Positions 1 to 6,742 of a DNA stretch of 12,840 nt are shown here, one piece after another. The stretch lies in the NCBI GenBank assembly GCA_900546745.1, contig URDT01000036.1, positions 1 to 12,840 of the forward strand, in the 5' to 3' direction. Within the stretch, counting starts at the first letter, position 1. Each line of letters starts with the position of its first letter. The stretch is from an uncultured Mycoplasmatota bacterium (GTDB lineage Bacteria; Bacillota_I; Bacilli_A; RF39; UBA660). The position numbers and the translations under genes are program-made. The notes beneath the pieces were generated by a model. That model saw only the letters and a program-made list of their open reading frames with translations. It had not been told where the DNA came from and made no database searches.

Positions 1-1031
1 AAGGTTTGATAAACTATATTCTTAATATCAGCAGCAAAGAATAAGATATCATTATTTTGAAGATTTAAGTTAGTTACTAATTCTTTTTGTTCTTCTTCTA
101 ATAACCTTTCAAAAGAATCTTTCATTAATTTTTCATCTTTTAAATAAGATTTATTTTGTTCTATATTAGTAATAATTTCCTTTATAGAATTTAAAATTAT
201 CTCATATTTTTTCATTATTTTTCCATATATTGAATTGTTCACACCTAATATTTCTATTTCATTAGAAATATAATTTTTAAATTGAGGTTTTGTTGGTTTT
301 TTATGAATAAAATATTCTACAAGCATTTTTGTAATAATTTGATAAAAAACAATAAATGGTGTCTCAGGAAATTTCTTTTCAAATGTTTCTTTTAAAAGAG
401 GCATGATATCAACATTTGGTCCAATATTCTTCCATTTTGCCATAACTTCTTCACCAAATATATCTATCAATGATTCATAAACCATACTAAAAAAAGGATA
501 TGAATTCTTAGATTCAAGGCCCAACTCTTCTCCGTTTGATAAGCTTAATATTTCAATCTTATTTCCATCACTATCTTTTTTCAAATCTGAATCATGATAA
601 GAAGCTTCTCCCTCCCTTAAACAAAACGTTATCAATGTTGAAAAAGGGTAATTTCCAGTAACATGATACGTGTTTTCTGGTTGAGTCAAATGGATCATTT
701 CATGATAAATTGTTCGTTCTACATTTTTTTCTTTTGTCACCGCAACTAAAGATTTATCCATAACAGTAACCCCTAATGAACAATCAGACAAAATAGAAGC
801 AATATTTTCTCTTTTATTTAATTGTTTTCTCGCACTAATTCTAAATTCATTAACAGAAGAAAGACTAGAAATTAATTGTTCAAAAAATTTTCTCTTATCC
901 TCCTTCTTAGAATAAGAATCATAAGCTTTACTTACAACATAATTAATTTTCTCCTTCACAGGATCTGAAAATGTTTTAGTTTCTAACATTTTATTCAATT
1001 GATTCAATATTATAGTTTTTTCTTGTTCCAT
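1..1031 (-). CDS. HExxH-motif putative zinc metallopeptidase (partial, 3' end cut)
   Basis: An open frame runs from an ATG at 1031 off the left edge, giving 343 visible codons without a stop. Residues 108-114 read IYHEMIH, an HExxH zinc-binding signature with H110 and H114 as metal ligands and E111 as the catalytic base. E140 or E142 in REGEAS could be the third, gluzincin-like ligand. The rest is charged and helical, with no signal peptide or membrane span, so a cytoplasmic protein is likely. Upstream, the Shine-Dalgarno AAGGAG lies in the last codons of the metallo-beta-lactamase gene, whose stop codon is 2 bases before this ATG, so the two are co-transcribed. I do not recognise the family. 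It could equally be a phage- or plasmid-derived protein with a decayed peptidase fold. The motif is visible; the activity is inferred. Confidence 0.72.
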   Translation of the reverse strand, partial: MEQEKTIILNQLNKMLETKTFSDPVKEKINYVVSKAYDSYSKKEDKRKFFEQLISSLSSVNEFRISARKQLNKRENIASILSDCSLGVTVMDKSLVAVTKEKNVERTIYHEMIHLTQPENTYHVTGNYPFSTLITFCLREGEASYHDSDLKKDSDGNKIEILSLSNGEELGLESKNSYPFFSMVYESLIDIFGEEVMAKWKNIGPNVDIMPLLKETFEKKFPETPFIVFYQIITKMLVEYFIHKKPTKPQFKNYISNEIEILGVNNSIYGKIMKKYEIILNSIKEIITNIEQNKSYLKDEKLMKDSFERLLEEEQKELVTNLNLQNNDILFFAADIKNIVYQT

Positions 1032-1033
1032 AT

Positions 1034-1561
1034 CTAACTCCTTAAAAATGGATTATCCTGTTTTTCATCCCCTAAATTTGTAGTATCTCCATGACCGGGA
1101 TAAATTCTAATTCGATCACTATATTCTTTTATTTTTTCAAGACTTTCTTTCATTTGATTCATGTTTCCTGTCGGCATATCTGTTCGACCAATGGAATTTT
1201 GAAATAAAAAATCACCTGTAAACATAAAATTATAATCATAAAAGAAAAAGGTAACTGAATCACTTGTATGACCTGGAGTATTAATGACTTCGAATCGGAA
1301 AGGTCCAATTTCATATTTTCCTTCTGTTAAATTATTTTTTTCAAATATTTTAGGATTGTATGTTTTCTGAATTTGTTCTAAAGCTCCTATATGATCGGGA
1401 TGACGATGTGTAATTAAAACGCCTAATATTTGATTATGTCCAATTTGACTTTCGATGGAATAATACTGATCTCCTGGATCAATAATTAAACAACTTCCTT
1501 GTTCGATTAATATATAACAATTTGTTTGTAAATAACCTACTTTAATTTTTCTAACTTCCAT
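1034..1561 (-). CDS. Metallo-beta-lactamase-fold hydrolase (short glyoxalase II-like, YcbL type)
   Basis: This 175-residue protein carries the metal-binding set of the metallo-beta-lactamase superfamily in order: THRHPDH (H52, H54, D56, H57), PGHT (H98), the bridging TGD aspartate (D117) and PGHG (H157). The conserved IIDPGD strand-turn lies at 26-31. At this length it lacks the C-terminal helical domain of classical glyoxalase II and matches the compact YcbL/glyoxalase II-like group, which hydrolyse thioesters such as S-lactoylglutathione or related small molecules. The substrate cannot be read from sequence. It is cytoplasmic, with no signal peptide. Its ATG overlaps the RNase HII stop as TAATG, and the HExxH gene follows after 2 bases, so this is the middle gene of a three-gene leftward operon. 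The superfamily assignment is very secure, the exact reaction is not. Confidence 0.9.
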   Translation of the reverse strand: MEVRKIKVGYLQTNCYILIEQGSCLIIDPGDQYYSIESQIGHNQILGVLITHRHPDHIGALEQIQKTYNPKIFEKNNLTEGKYEIGPFRFEVINTPGHTSDSVTFFFYDYNFMFTGDFLFQNSIGRTDMPTGNMNQMKESLEKIKEYSDRIRIYPGHGDTTNLGDEKQDNPFLRS

Positions 1562-2544
1562 TATTTCACCCTTTCTAATATTTCTTTTACAGGTCCATAA
1601 GTCTTACGATATCCATCGATCAACCCATATTTTTGAATTGCTTCAATATGTTTTTTTGTTGGATATCCTTTATGACTAGCAAATCCATACTGTGGATATT
1701 CTTTATCTAAATCATACATCATTTGATCACGAGTTACTTTTGCTAAAACACTTGCTGCCGCAATATTGACACTCTTTATGTCCCCCTTAATAATTGAAGT
1801 TGATGGAATATCTAATTCAAGAGGCATTGCATCAATTAAAACATGCTCTAAAGGAATTTGATTTCTTACTTGATTAATTGCCTCTTTCATAGCTACTTTA
1901 GTTGCTTCATAAATATTAATTTCATCAATTACTTCAGGAGAAGAAACCCCTATTCCATAAGCTATAGCATGCTCTTTTATATAATCAAAAAAGATATTTC
2001 TTTTTTTTTCACTTAATTTCTTAGAATCAGTTAATCCTTCTAAATGAAAATCTTCAGGTAAGACGCAACAAGCTGCAACAACAGGACCTACTAATGGACC
2101 CCTTCCTACCTCATCTACTCCTCCTATTAAATGAATGTTTTTTTGATATAATTCTCTTTCATATCGAGTATTATCTAAGCTACATAAATATAAATCTAAT
2201 TTTTCAATTATTTTATGATCTTTTTTTTGATTCAACTTTTTTTTAATTTCTAGGCAATAATCTAAATTCATACAACAATATTCATTTATCATAACTATTC
2301 TTTCATTATTGTATAAATAAAAACTAATTTCAAAAGATTGATTATATTTAATAGGGTTTCCAAATTCATCTAGTTTTTCGTTCCAATTTATAGAATTATA
2401 ATAGTCTTCATTACAAGCTAAGGAAATAGTATCTGTTTTGTCTAACATTTCTTGTAATACTAAACTAGCATCATTAATTACTATAAATTTATCTTTTTCT
2501 AAAGAAAGAGAATTTAATTGATTTAAAATATCTTGTTGATTCAT
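1561..2544 (-). CDS. rnhB: Ribonuclease HII with an extra N-terminal domain
   Basis: RNase HII cuts RNA in RNA-DNA hybrids and removes misincorporated ribonucleotides from DNA. The catalytic domain fills about residues 138-327 (numbered from ATG 2544). It has GVDEVGRGPLVGPVV with D144 and E145, the LTDSKKL motif, VLIDA with D238, and AAASVLAKVTRD with D273, which completes the DEDD set. The protein is longer than the usual 200-260 residues because about 135 residues precede the catalytic core. That part resembles a nucleotidyltransferase-like fold with its catalytic acids lost (see findings). A GTG nine bases upstream, at 2553, is also in frame, but AGGAAAG sits directly against the GTG and is well spaced for the ATG at 2544, so I chose the ATG. 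It heads the leftward operon; its stop overlaps the next ATG. Confidence 0.95.
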   Translation of the reverse strand: MNQQDILNQLNSLSLEKDKFIVINDASLVLQEMLDKTDTISLACNEDYYNSINWNEKLDEFGNPIKYNQSFEISFYLYNNERIVMINEYCCMNLDYCLEIKKKLNQKKDHKIIEKLDLYLCSLDNTRYERELYQKNIHLIGGVDEVGRGPLVGPVVAACCVLPEDFHLEGLTDSKKLSEKKRNIFFDYIKEHAIAYGIGVSSPEVIDEINIYEATKVAMKEAINQVRNQIPLEHVLIDAMPLELDIPSTSIIKGDIKSVNIAAASVLAKVTRDQMMYDLDKEYPQYGFASHKGYPTKKHIEAIQKYGLIDGYRKTYGPVKEILERVK

Positions 2545-2624
2545 ATTTATCACTTTCCTACTTTATTATGATAACACAAAATGAGACAATTTGCATATAT
2601 TTAATGTAGATAGGAGTGTTTTAA

Positions 2625-2921
2625 ATGAAAAAAGATAGAAATTGTTCTACACCATATCCCGTTTATCCAGCTTATCAAGGAATGGGACCAATACCTTATG
2701 GAATGCCTATGATTGGGCCAAATATGATGCCACCACAAATGATGCCTATGCAATCTATGACAAGTTCTACGGTATCTTCTACAAATTATGATCAACAAAT
2801 TAATACTTTAAATAATCAAGTATCTTCCTTAGAAAAGCGAGTTAGTAATCTTGAAAATCTAGTTAATCAAGCAAATTCTATTTCTAATAGCTATAATAGT
2901 TCTAATTATCAAATGTTATAA
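2625..2921 (+). CDS. Met/Pro-rich small protein with C-terminal coiled coil, unknown function
   Basis: This 98-residue protein has a good ribosome binding site (TAGGAGT, 7 bases before the ATG) and ends in its own terminator, so it is probably a real monocistronic gene. Residues 8-45 are rich in Pro, Met, Tyr and Gly, with repeated short PMxGP/MMPPQMMP elements. Residues 46-55 are Ser/Thr-rich. Residues 59-80 form a clean heptad pattern with I59, L62, V66, L69, V73, L76 and V80 at a/d positions, predicting a short coiled coil that could dimerise or trimerise. The tail is Ser/Asn-rich. There is no signal peptide or membrane span. The composition resembles coat-type or structural proteins of Bacillota, but I do not recognise a family. 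The leftward frame on the opposite strand (2601-2798) is its shadow. Confidence 0.75.
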   Translation: MKKDRNCSTPYPVYPAYQGMGPIPYGMPMIGPNMMPPQMMPMQSMTSSTVSSTNYDQQINTLNNQVSSLEKRVSNLENLVNQANSISNSYNSSNYQML

Positions 2922-2942
2922 ACAGGGTTTCCTGTTTTTTTT
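2920..2942 (+). terminator. Intrinsic terminator of the Met/Pro-rich gene
   Basis: AAACAGG and CCTGTTT pair around a GTTT loop and are followed by an eight-T run. The hairpin begins inside the stop codon of the upstream gene, a compact arrangement typical of small AT-rich genomes. Confidence 0.85.
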
Positions 2943-3012
2943 GAAATTTTTGTCTAGTTATGTTTAATCGATTGCTCCAATAGTATTTTTGTCGTACCAT
3001 AAAAATGGTGAG

Positions 3013-4155
3013 ATGATGAAACGAATATCGAAATATCATTTTGATAAAACAATTTTATTTTTTATTTTTCTGTTTTTTATAATTAGTATTATAACGATTT
3101 ATTGTGCTGAACAAATTTTACCGGAAAATAACTATTATTATATTAAACAATGTATTTGGTATGGCATTGGCTTTATTTTTATTTTGTTAATTATGAAATA
3201 TGGTAATGACACTCTTTATAAATATGCCTGGCCGCTTTATATTTTAAGTAATATTAGTCTATTGTTGTTATTATTATTCGCAAGACCAATTAATGAAGCA
3301 AAGTGTTGGTTTACAATTCAAGGAATTGGAACCGTTCAACCTAGTGAATTTACCAAAATTATTTTAATTATCATCATTAGTAAACTAATAAAAGATTATC
3401 AAGAACAATATAAAAATCCAACGGTTAAAGAAGAATTTTTATTTTTATTAAAAATTATCTTAGTGTTAATACCACCTAGTTTATTAACTTTTTTAGAGCC
3501 TGATACGGGAGTTGTTCTAATTTATTTTTTAATTACAGCAATTATGCTTTTCATTGCTGGGATTCGTTACCGTTGGTTTTTACTTGTCATTTTCTTTGTT
3601 CTTGCCGTTATCATTTTTGTTGTTGGACTATATTTTGTCAATGAAACTCTATTTGTAAAAATATTTGGCTCTAGTTTCTTTTTAAGAATTCATAGACTTT
3701 TAGATTGGTCAAACAAATCAGGATATCAATTAGAAAACAGTTTAATATCAATTGGATCGGCTGGTTTGTTTGGGCATGGTTTTAAACAAACTCCCCTTTA
3801 TTTTCCGGAACCTCAGACAGACTTTATCTTTGCTGTTTTCTCTAGTTGTTTTGGCTTAATAGGATCTTTTTTGTTAATTATTTTAATTGCCTGTTTTGAT
3901 ATTAAATTAATTTATGTCTCAAAGAAAGCAAAAAGAAAAGAAGATCAATATGTTATTGCAGGTATTGTTGGTATGTTAATTTATCAACAAATTCAAAATA
4001 TAGGAATGACTTTTGGGCTTCTTCCTATTACAGGAATTACACTACCCTTTATTAGTTATGGTGGTTCTAGTTTAATAAGTTACATGATTATGCTAGGATT
4101 AATTTTTAATACTTGTAATACAAATTTAATGATCAAAAATAAAAGCAGAAATTAA
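3013..4155 (+). CDS. SEDS-family peptidoglycan glycosyltransferase (RodA/FtsW/SpoVE type)
   Basis: SEDS proteins polymerise lipid II into glycan strands at the membrane, usually paired with a class B penicillin-binding protein. From ATG 3013 this is 380 residues with about ten membrane spans. Family motifs appear in order: QPSEFTK (109-115), LEPDTG (161-166), GYQLENSLISIGSAGLFGHG (237-256), PEPQTDFIF with the catalytic-loop aspartate D270, and GITLPFISYGGSS (341-353). The usual Arg-Trp pair before QPSEF reads Cys-Trp here (C98), an odd substitution. RodA versus FtsW cannot be settled from sequence. The start is uncertain: ATG 3013 and ATG 3016 follow a weak GGTGAG, and an in-frame TTG at 2989 has no ribosome binding site. 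A weak promoter (TTGAAA, 17 bases, TTAATC at 2941-2969) may drive it. It is convergent with the prepilin gene. Confidence 0.93.
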   Translation: MMKRISKYHFDKTILFFIFLFFIISIITIYCAEQILPENNYYYIKQCIWYGIGFIFILLIMKYGNDTLYKYAWPLYILSNISLLLLLLFARPINEAKCWFTIQGIGTVQPSEFTKIILIIIISKLIKDYQEQYKNPTVKEEFLFLLKIILVLIPPSLLTFLEPDTGVVLIYFLITAIMLFIAGIRYRWFLLVIFFVLAVIIFVVGLYFVNETLFVKIFGSSFFLRIHRLLDWSNKSGYQLENSLISIGSAGLFGHGFKQTPLYFPEPQTDFIFAVFSSCFGLIGSFLLIILIACFDIKLIYVSKKAKRKEDQYVIAGIVGMLIYQQIQNIGMTFGLLPITGITLPFISYGGSSLISYMIMLGLIFNTCNTNLMIKNKSRN

Positions 4156-4163
4156 TTTCTGCT
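4135..4163 (-). terminator. Palindromic terminator between convergent SEDS and prepilin genes
   Basis: AGCAGAAATTAATTTCTGCT (4144-4163) is a perfect 20-base palindrome. It overlaps the stop codons of both convergent genes, which lie only 6 bases apart. Leftward it is followed by TTTTATTTTT, so it is a good terminator for the prepilin transcript. Rightward it lacks a T run, and how well it stops the SEDS transcript is unclear. Confidence 0.75.
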
Positions 4164-4530
4164 AACAGCTTTCTGCTAATTCAAATTGAGAATACTCGGA
4201 GTAACTATTGACTGTTGTTTTTACATTAGTCGCAAGTGAAATTGTATCTCCAGTTTTATAATCTGTAATTGGGCTTTGTAACATTCCTGAACTTACTAAT
4301 TTATCTAAAGAAACACAATAACTTTCTCCAACTGTTTTTGGATATTCTGTTTGATGGTCGCTGAAGTAAAGTTCAGCAGCATTATAGATTACTTGTTGTG
4401 TAACATCACTTATTTCTGTTCTTTTTTCAGCAATTTGATTAGAAATCATTGGAATGGATACCATTGCAATCATCGCAATAATTCCTATTACAGCAATCAT
4501 TTCAATCAATGTAAATCCTTGTTGTTTCAT
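4162..4530 (-). CDS. Type IV prepilin-like protein (pseudopilin, ComGC-like)
   Basis: The N-terminus MKQQGFTLIEMIAVIGIIAM is a textbook class III prepilin signal: a short basic leader, cleavage expected between G5 and F6, a glutamate at mature position 5 (E10), then a long hydrophobic helix for membrane insertion and filament packing. The mature protein of about 117 residues has a globular C-terminal part with two cysteines, C72 and the last residue C122. Their positions suit the disulfide-closed D-region of type IV pilins. GTG 4539 is also in frame, but AGGTGA lies 5 bases before ATG 4530. No prepilin peptidase, assembly ATPase or other pilin is nearby, so it is an orphan here and would need machinery encoded elsewhere. 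ComGC-type competence pseudopilin or a minor pilin are both possible. Confidence 0.88.
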   Translation of the reverse strand: MKQQGFTLIEMIAVIGIIAMIAMVSIPMISNQIAEKRTEISDVTQQVIYNAAELYFSDHQTEYPKTVGESYCVSLDKLVSSGMLQSPITDYKTGDTISLATNVKTTVNSYSEYSQFELAESC

Positions 4531-4549
4531 GTTTATCACCTATTATCAT

Positions 4550-4576
4550 TCTATAACAATTTAAATTTAAAGTCAA
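4550..4576 (-). promoter_or_regulatory. Possible promoter of the prepilin gene
   Basis: On the minus strand TTGACT (4571-4576) and TATAGA (4550-4555) are separated by 15 bases, shorter than ideal. The -35 box overlaps the T tract of the LCP terminator, so the prepilin may be transcribed on its own from here or by read-through. Confidence 0.4.
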
Positions 4577-4599
4577 AAGAAAAAGAGGATTATTCCTCT
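4575..4599 (-). terminator. Intrinsic terminator of the LCP gene
   Basis: On the minus strand AGAGGA and TCCTCT pair around a four-base loop, then TTTTCTTTT follows. The loop is the LCP stop codon region (4590-4592). Confidence 0.78.
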
Positions 4600-6617
4600 G
4601 TTGAGTCATTTGAATCGTCTTCCTCTTGATCTTTTTTATCATCATTTGTTGTTTCATCTTTTGATTGATTACTAGATGGTTCTTTTTTTGTTTCAAACGT
4701 TAATTTAATTGTTACACCACTATTAACTTCTGTTCCAGCTAGAGTATCTTGACTTGCAACAACAGAAGTATCATCAGCATTTCCAACATTTAAATATAAA
4801 CTTCGATTGGTAGCTAATTTTTTTGCGTTCGAATAAGTCATTCCAATAAAATTAGGAACCGTGACTTTTTTTATTTCTTCCGTTTTTGTTTCTTCCACCT
4901 TGGTTTGTATAGAATTTGTTGTTTGGTTTTTACTAGTTTTAACTGTATTATCAGGCCCACTAGTACTATAGGAAACTGTAGTTCCACTATCCATTTGACC
5001 GATAATATTTTGTTCATATTCTTCATCTATATCGAAGCTAAATTCTTTTTCCATCGTTGGGGTTTCTAAACCTAAATTAATTTTCATTGCTTTTGAAACA
5101 GCAGATACACTTTCGTTATATAAGACATAGTCATATAGTTTTAATCCAAAAGCAGAATCATAAATATAAGCGTCTTTTCCACTTAAGTATAAACGTTGCA
5201 TTCCAATAATATCATCAATATTTTGACTTGAAGAACTTTTTGCAATAACATCTTTTCCAATGTTATATAATGATAATATTTCACTATTTGTCATATTTGT
5301 TTGCATGCTATTACTAGCAGCATCTAAAACTTTATAAATTAAATCTAATGAATTATTTTCTTTTATTTTGTTCAAAATTGCTTTTAAAACAGTTTGTTGA
5401 TTTTGACCACGTATAAAGTCATTACTTTCATAATTTGAATATTTTTTACTGCAATATTGTGGCCAAGGATGACGATTACGAGAAAATGCTAAAGCTTGTT
5501 CTCCATTTAAAGTTTGTAATCCTTTTTCTACATAAACTGTATCATTTCCAAATTTACGATCGCTATTTTGCTCACAGAAACTATAAGGAACATCTACTTG
5601 AATACCACCTAGTGTATCTACAATTTTAACTAATCCTTTAAAATTGATTTTAGCATAATAATCGATTGTGACATCAGTAAAGTTTTGAATAGTTTCTATC
5701 ATACATTCTTCTCCACCATAAGAAGCCGCATGTGTAATTTTATTTCTTCTTTGATTTTTAAGGCAAGCAAGTGGCACATAACTATCTCTTGGAATACTTA
5801 AAATAGTAACATTTAAAGTATTTGGATTAAATGTAATCAACATTAATGAATCACCATTTGGAGTACTACCATTAATGTCTTCATTTTCAGAGTCAACTCC
5901 CATTAAAAGAATTGTAAATGGTTTTGTTAAACTTGTTGATTTATTTTCTTTTTTATTTTTTACTTTTTTCTCTTTCGTATAAATGATTTTAGTATTTTCA
6001 TCTAATTTTGAAAAGTCTGCTCCGTCGTAGTTAGAAAACATAATTACATAATTTGTAGGTAAAAAAGCATAATCTATTTCTTCTTCATACAAAGCTTTAA
6101 TAAGATCAACATAACCATCATAAGTTTGTGTTTTTACAGATAATTTTTCATCTTCTATAATTTGTTTTGGGATTTGATAACCTACAATATTATCTTCATC
6201 ACTTACGATTCCGACTTTTCCTGTTACTTTCTTTATATCGTTTGTTTGATTGTTACTTAATGTAATTAAGCTACTAGAATAAGTGGTTCCTTCTGAGGTG
6301 AATTTATCAACCACATTGTAAGTTTTCACGATATAATAACTAAAAGCAGATAAACCTAATATATAAATTAAGATAATTGGAATATATAAAATATATTTTT
6401 TGTTTTTCTCTTTTTTGGAGCGGATAAGTCCTAGTACTAAAATGATTGTTAAAACAATTATAATTAATGCTAAAATAATACGAATTTTGGTTTCAATACC
6501 TGTTAATAGTGAAATAGAGTGTAAAAATACACCACTAATCACAACACATAAAATTGATAATATAAATACTGCGATTGCAAGTTTGGATATTTTTCTTCTT
6601 TTTTTAGACGATGTCAT
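4590..6617 (-). CDS. LytR-CpsA-Psr (LCP) family wall-polymer ligase with extracellular extra domain and PASTA domain
   Basis: LCP enzymes transfer undecaprenyl-phosphate-linked glycopolymers onto peptidoglycan outside the membrane. From ATG 6617 the protein has 675 residues. There are three membrane spans (about 11-34, 45-65 and 75-97). An extracellular segment at about 125-215 resembles a substrate-binding-protein half domain (GKVGIVSDEDN to DYAFLPTNYV). The LCP core at about 233-435 includes MGVDSE, NGDSLMLITFN and the SIPRDSYVP Asp/Arg motif. A PASTA domain lies at about 584-641 (VTVPNFIGMT), and the acidic Ser/Thr tail ends the protein. The core has four cysteines (285, 305, 348, 389), which could form extracellular disulfides. 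ATG 6635 is also in frame, but AAGGAGGA lies just before ATG 6617. A divergent promoter pair lies between it and an O-antigen ligase-like gene. That pairing suggests a shared role in envelope polysaccharide, which is inference. Confidence 0.92.
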   Translation of the reverse strand: MTSSKKRRKISKLAIAVFILSILCVVISGVFLHSISLLTGIETKIRIILALIIIVLTIILVLGLIRSKKEKNKKYILYIPIILIYILGLSAFSYYIVKTYNVVDKFTSEGTTYSSSLITLSNNQTNDIKKVTGKVGIVSDEDNIVGYQIPKQIIEDEKLSVKTQTYDGYVDLIKALYEEEIDYAFLPTNYVIMFSNYDGADFSKLDENTKIIYTKEKKVKNKKENKSTSLTKPFTILLMGVDSENEDINGSTPNGDSLMLITFNPNTLNVTILSIPRDSYVPLACLKNQRRNKITHAASYGGEECMIETIQNFTDVTIDYYAKINFKGLVKIVDTLGGIQVDVPYSFCEQNSDRKFGNDTVYVEKGLQTLNGEQALAFSRNRHPWPQYCSKKYSNYESNDFIRGQNQQTVLKAILNKIKENNSLDLIYKVLDAASNSMQTNMTNSEILSLYNIGKDVIAKSSSSQNIDDIIGMQRLYLSGKDAYIYDSAFGLKLYDYVLYNESVSAVSKAMKINLGLETPTMEKEFSFDIDEEYEQNIIGQMDSGTTVSYSTSGPDNTVKTSKNQTTNSIQTKVEETKTEEIKKVTVPNFIGMTYSNAKKLATNRSLYLNVGNADDTSVVASQDTLAGTEVNSGVTIKLTFETKKEPSSNQSKDETTNDDKKDQEEDDSNDSTEE

Positions 6618-6640
6618 ATAATCCTCCTTTGACATATTTC

Positions 6641-6669
6641 ATTATACCTTTTTTTAATCTATTAAACAA
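6641..6669 (-). promoter_or_regulatory. Promoter of the LCP gene
   Basis: TTGTTT (6664-6669) and a perfect TATAAT (6641-6646) on the minus strand are 17 bases apart. They sit 24 bases before the chosen ATG. Confidence 0.75.
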
Positions 6670-6692
6670 CTCCTGAAAAAATTTTTAGAATT

Positions 6693-6720
6693 TTGTTTAC
6701 ATTATAACCTATGCTATAAT
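6693..6720 (+). promoter_or_regulatory. Promoter of the O-antigen ligase-like gene
   Basis: TTGTTT (6693-6698), 16 bases, then TATAAT (6715-6720) preceded by TGC, an extended -10 element. The divergent LCP promoter uses the same TTGTTT box, and the two -35 boxes are only 23 bases apart. Confidence 0.78.
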
Positions 6721-6742
6721 ATTTTTAGTTAGGATGATAAAG

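Noticed and set aside
2601..2798. Leftward open frame rich in His and Trp
   Set aside because: It is the antisense shadow of the Met/Pro-rich gene, which has a ribosome binding site and terminator.
3005..3016. Three-codon leader frame before the SEDS gene
   Set aside because: ATG-GTG-AGA-TGA exists, but such mini-frames are expected by chance and there is no other leader-peptide feature.
4351..4696. Open frames on both strands across the prepilin start and LCP tail
   Set aside because: They lie over the prepilin signal and the LCP C-terminus, lack ribosome binding sites and have shadow-like composition.
5435..6621. Two rightward frames inside the LCP gene
   Set aside because: Antisense to a gene with clear LCP and PASTA domains; no start signals.
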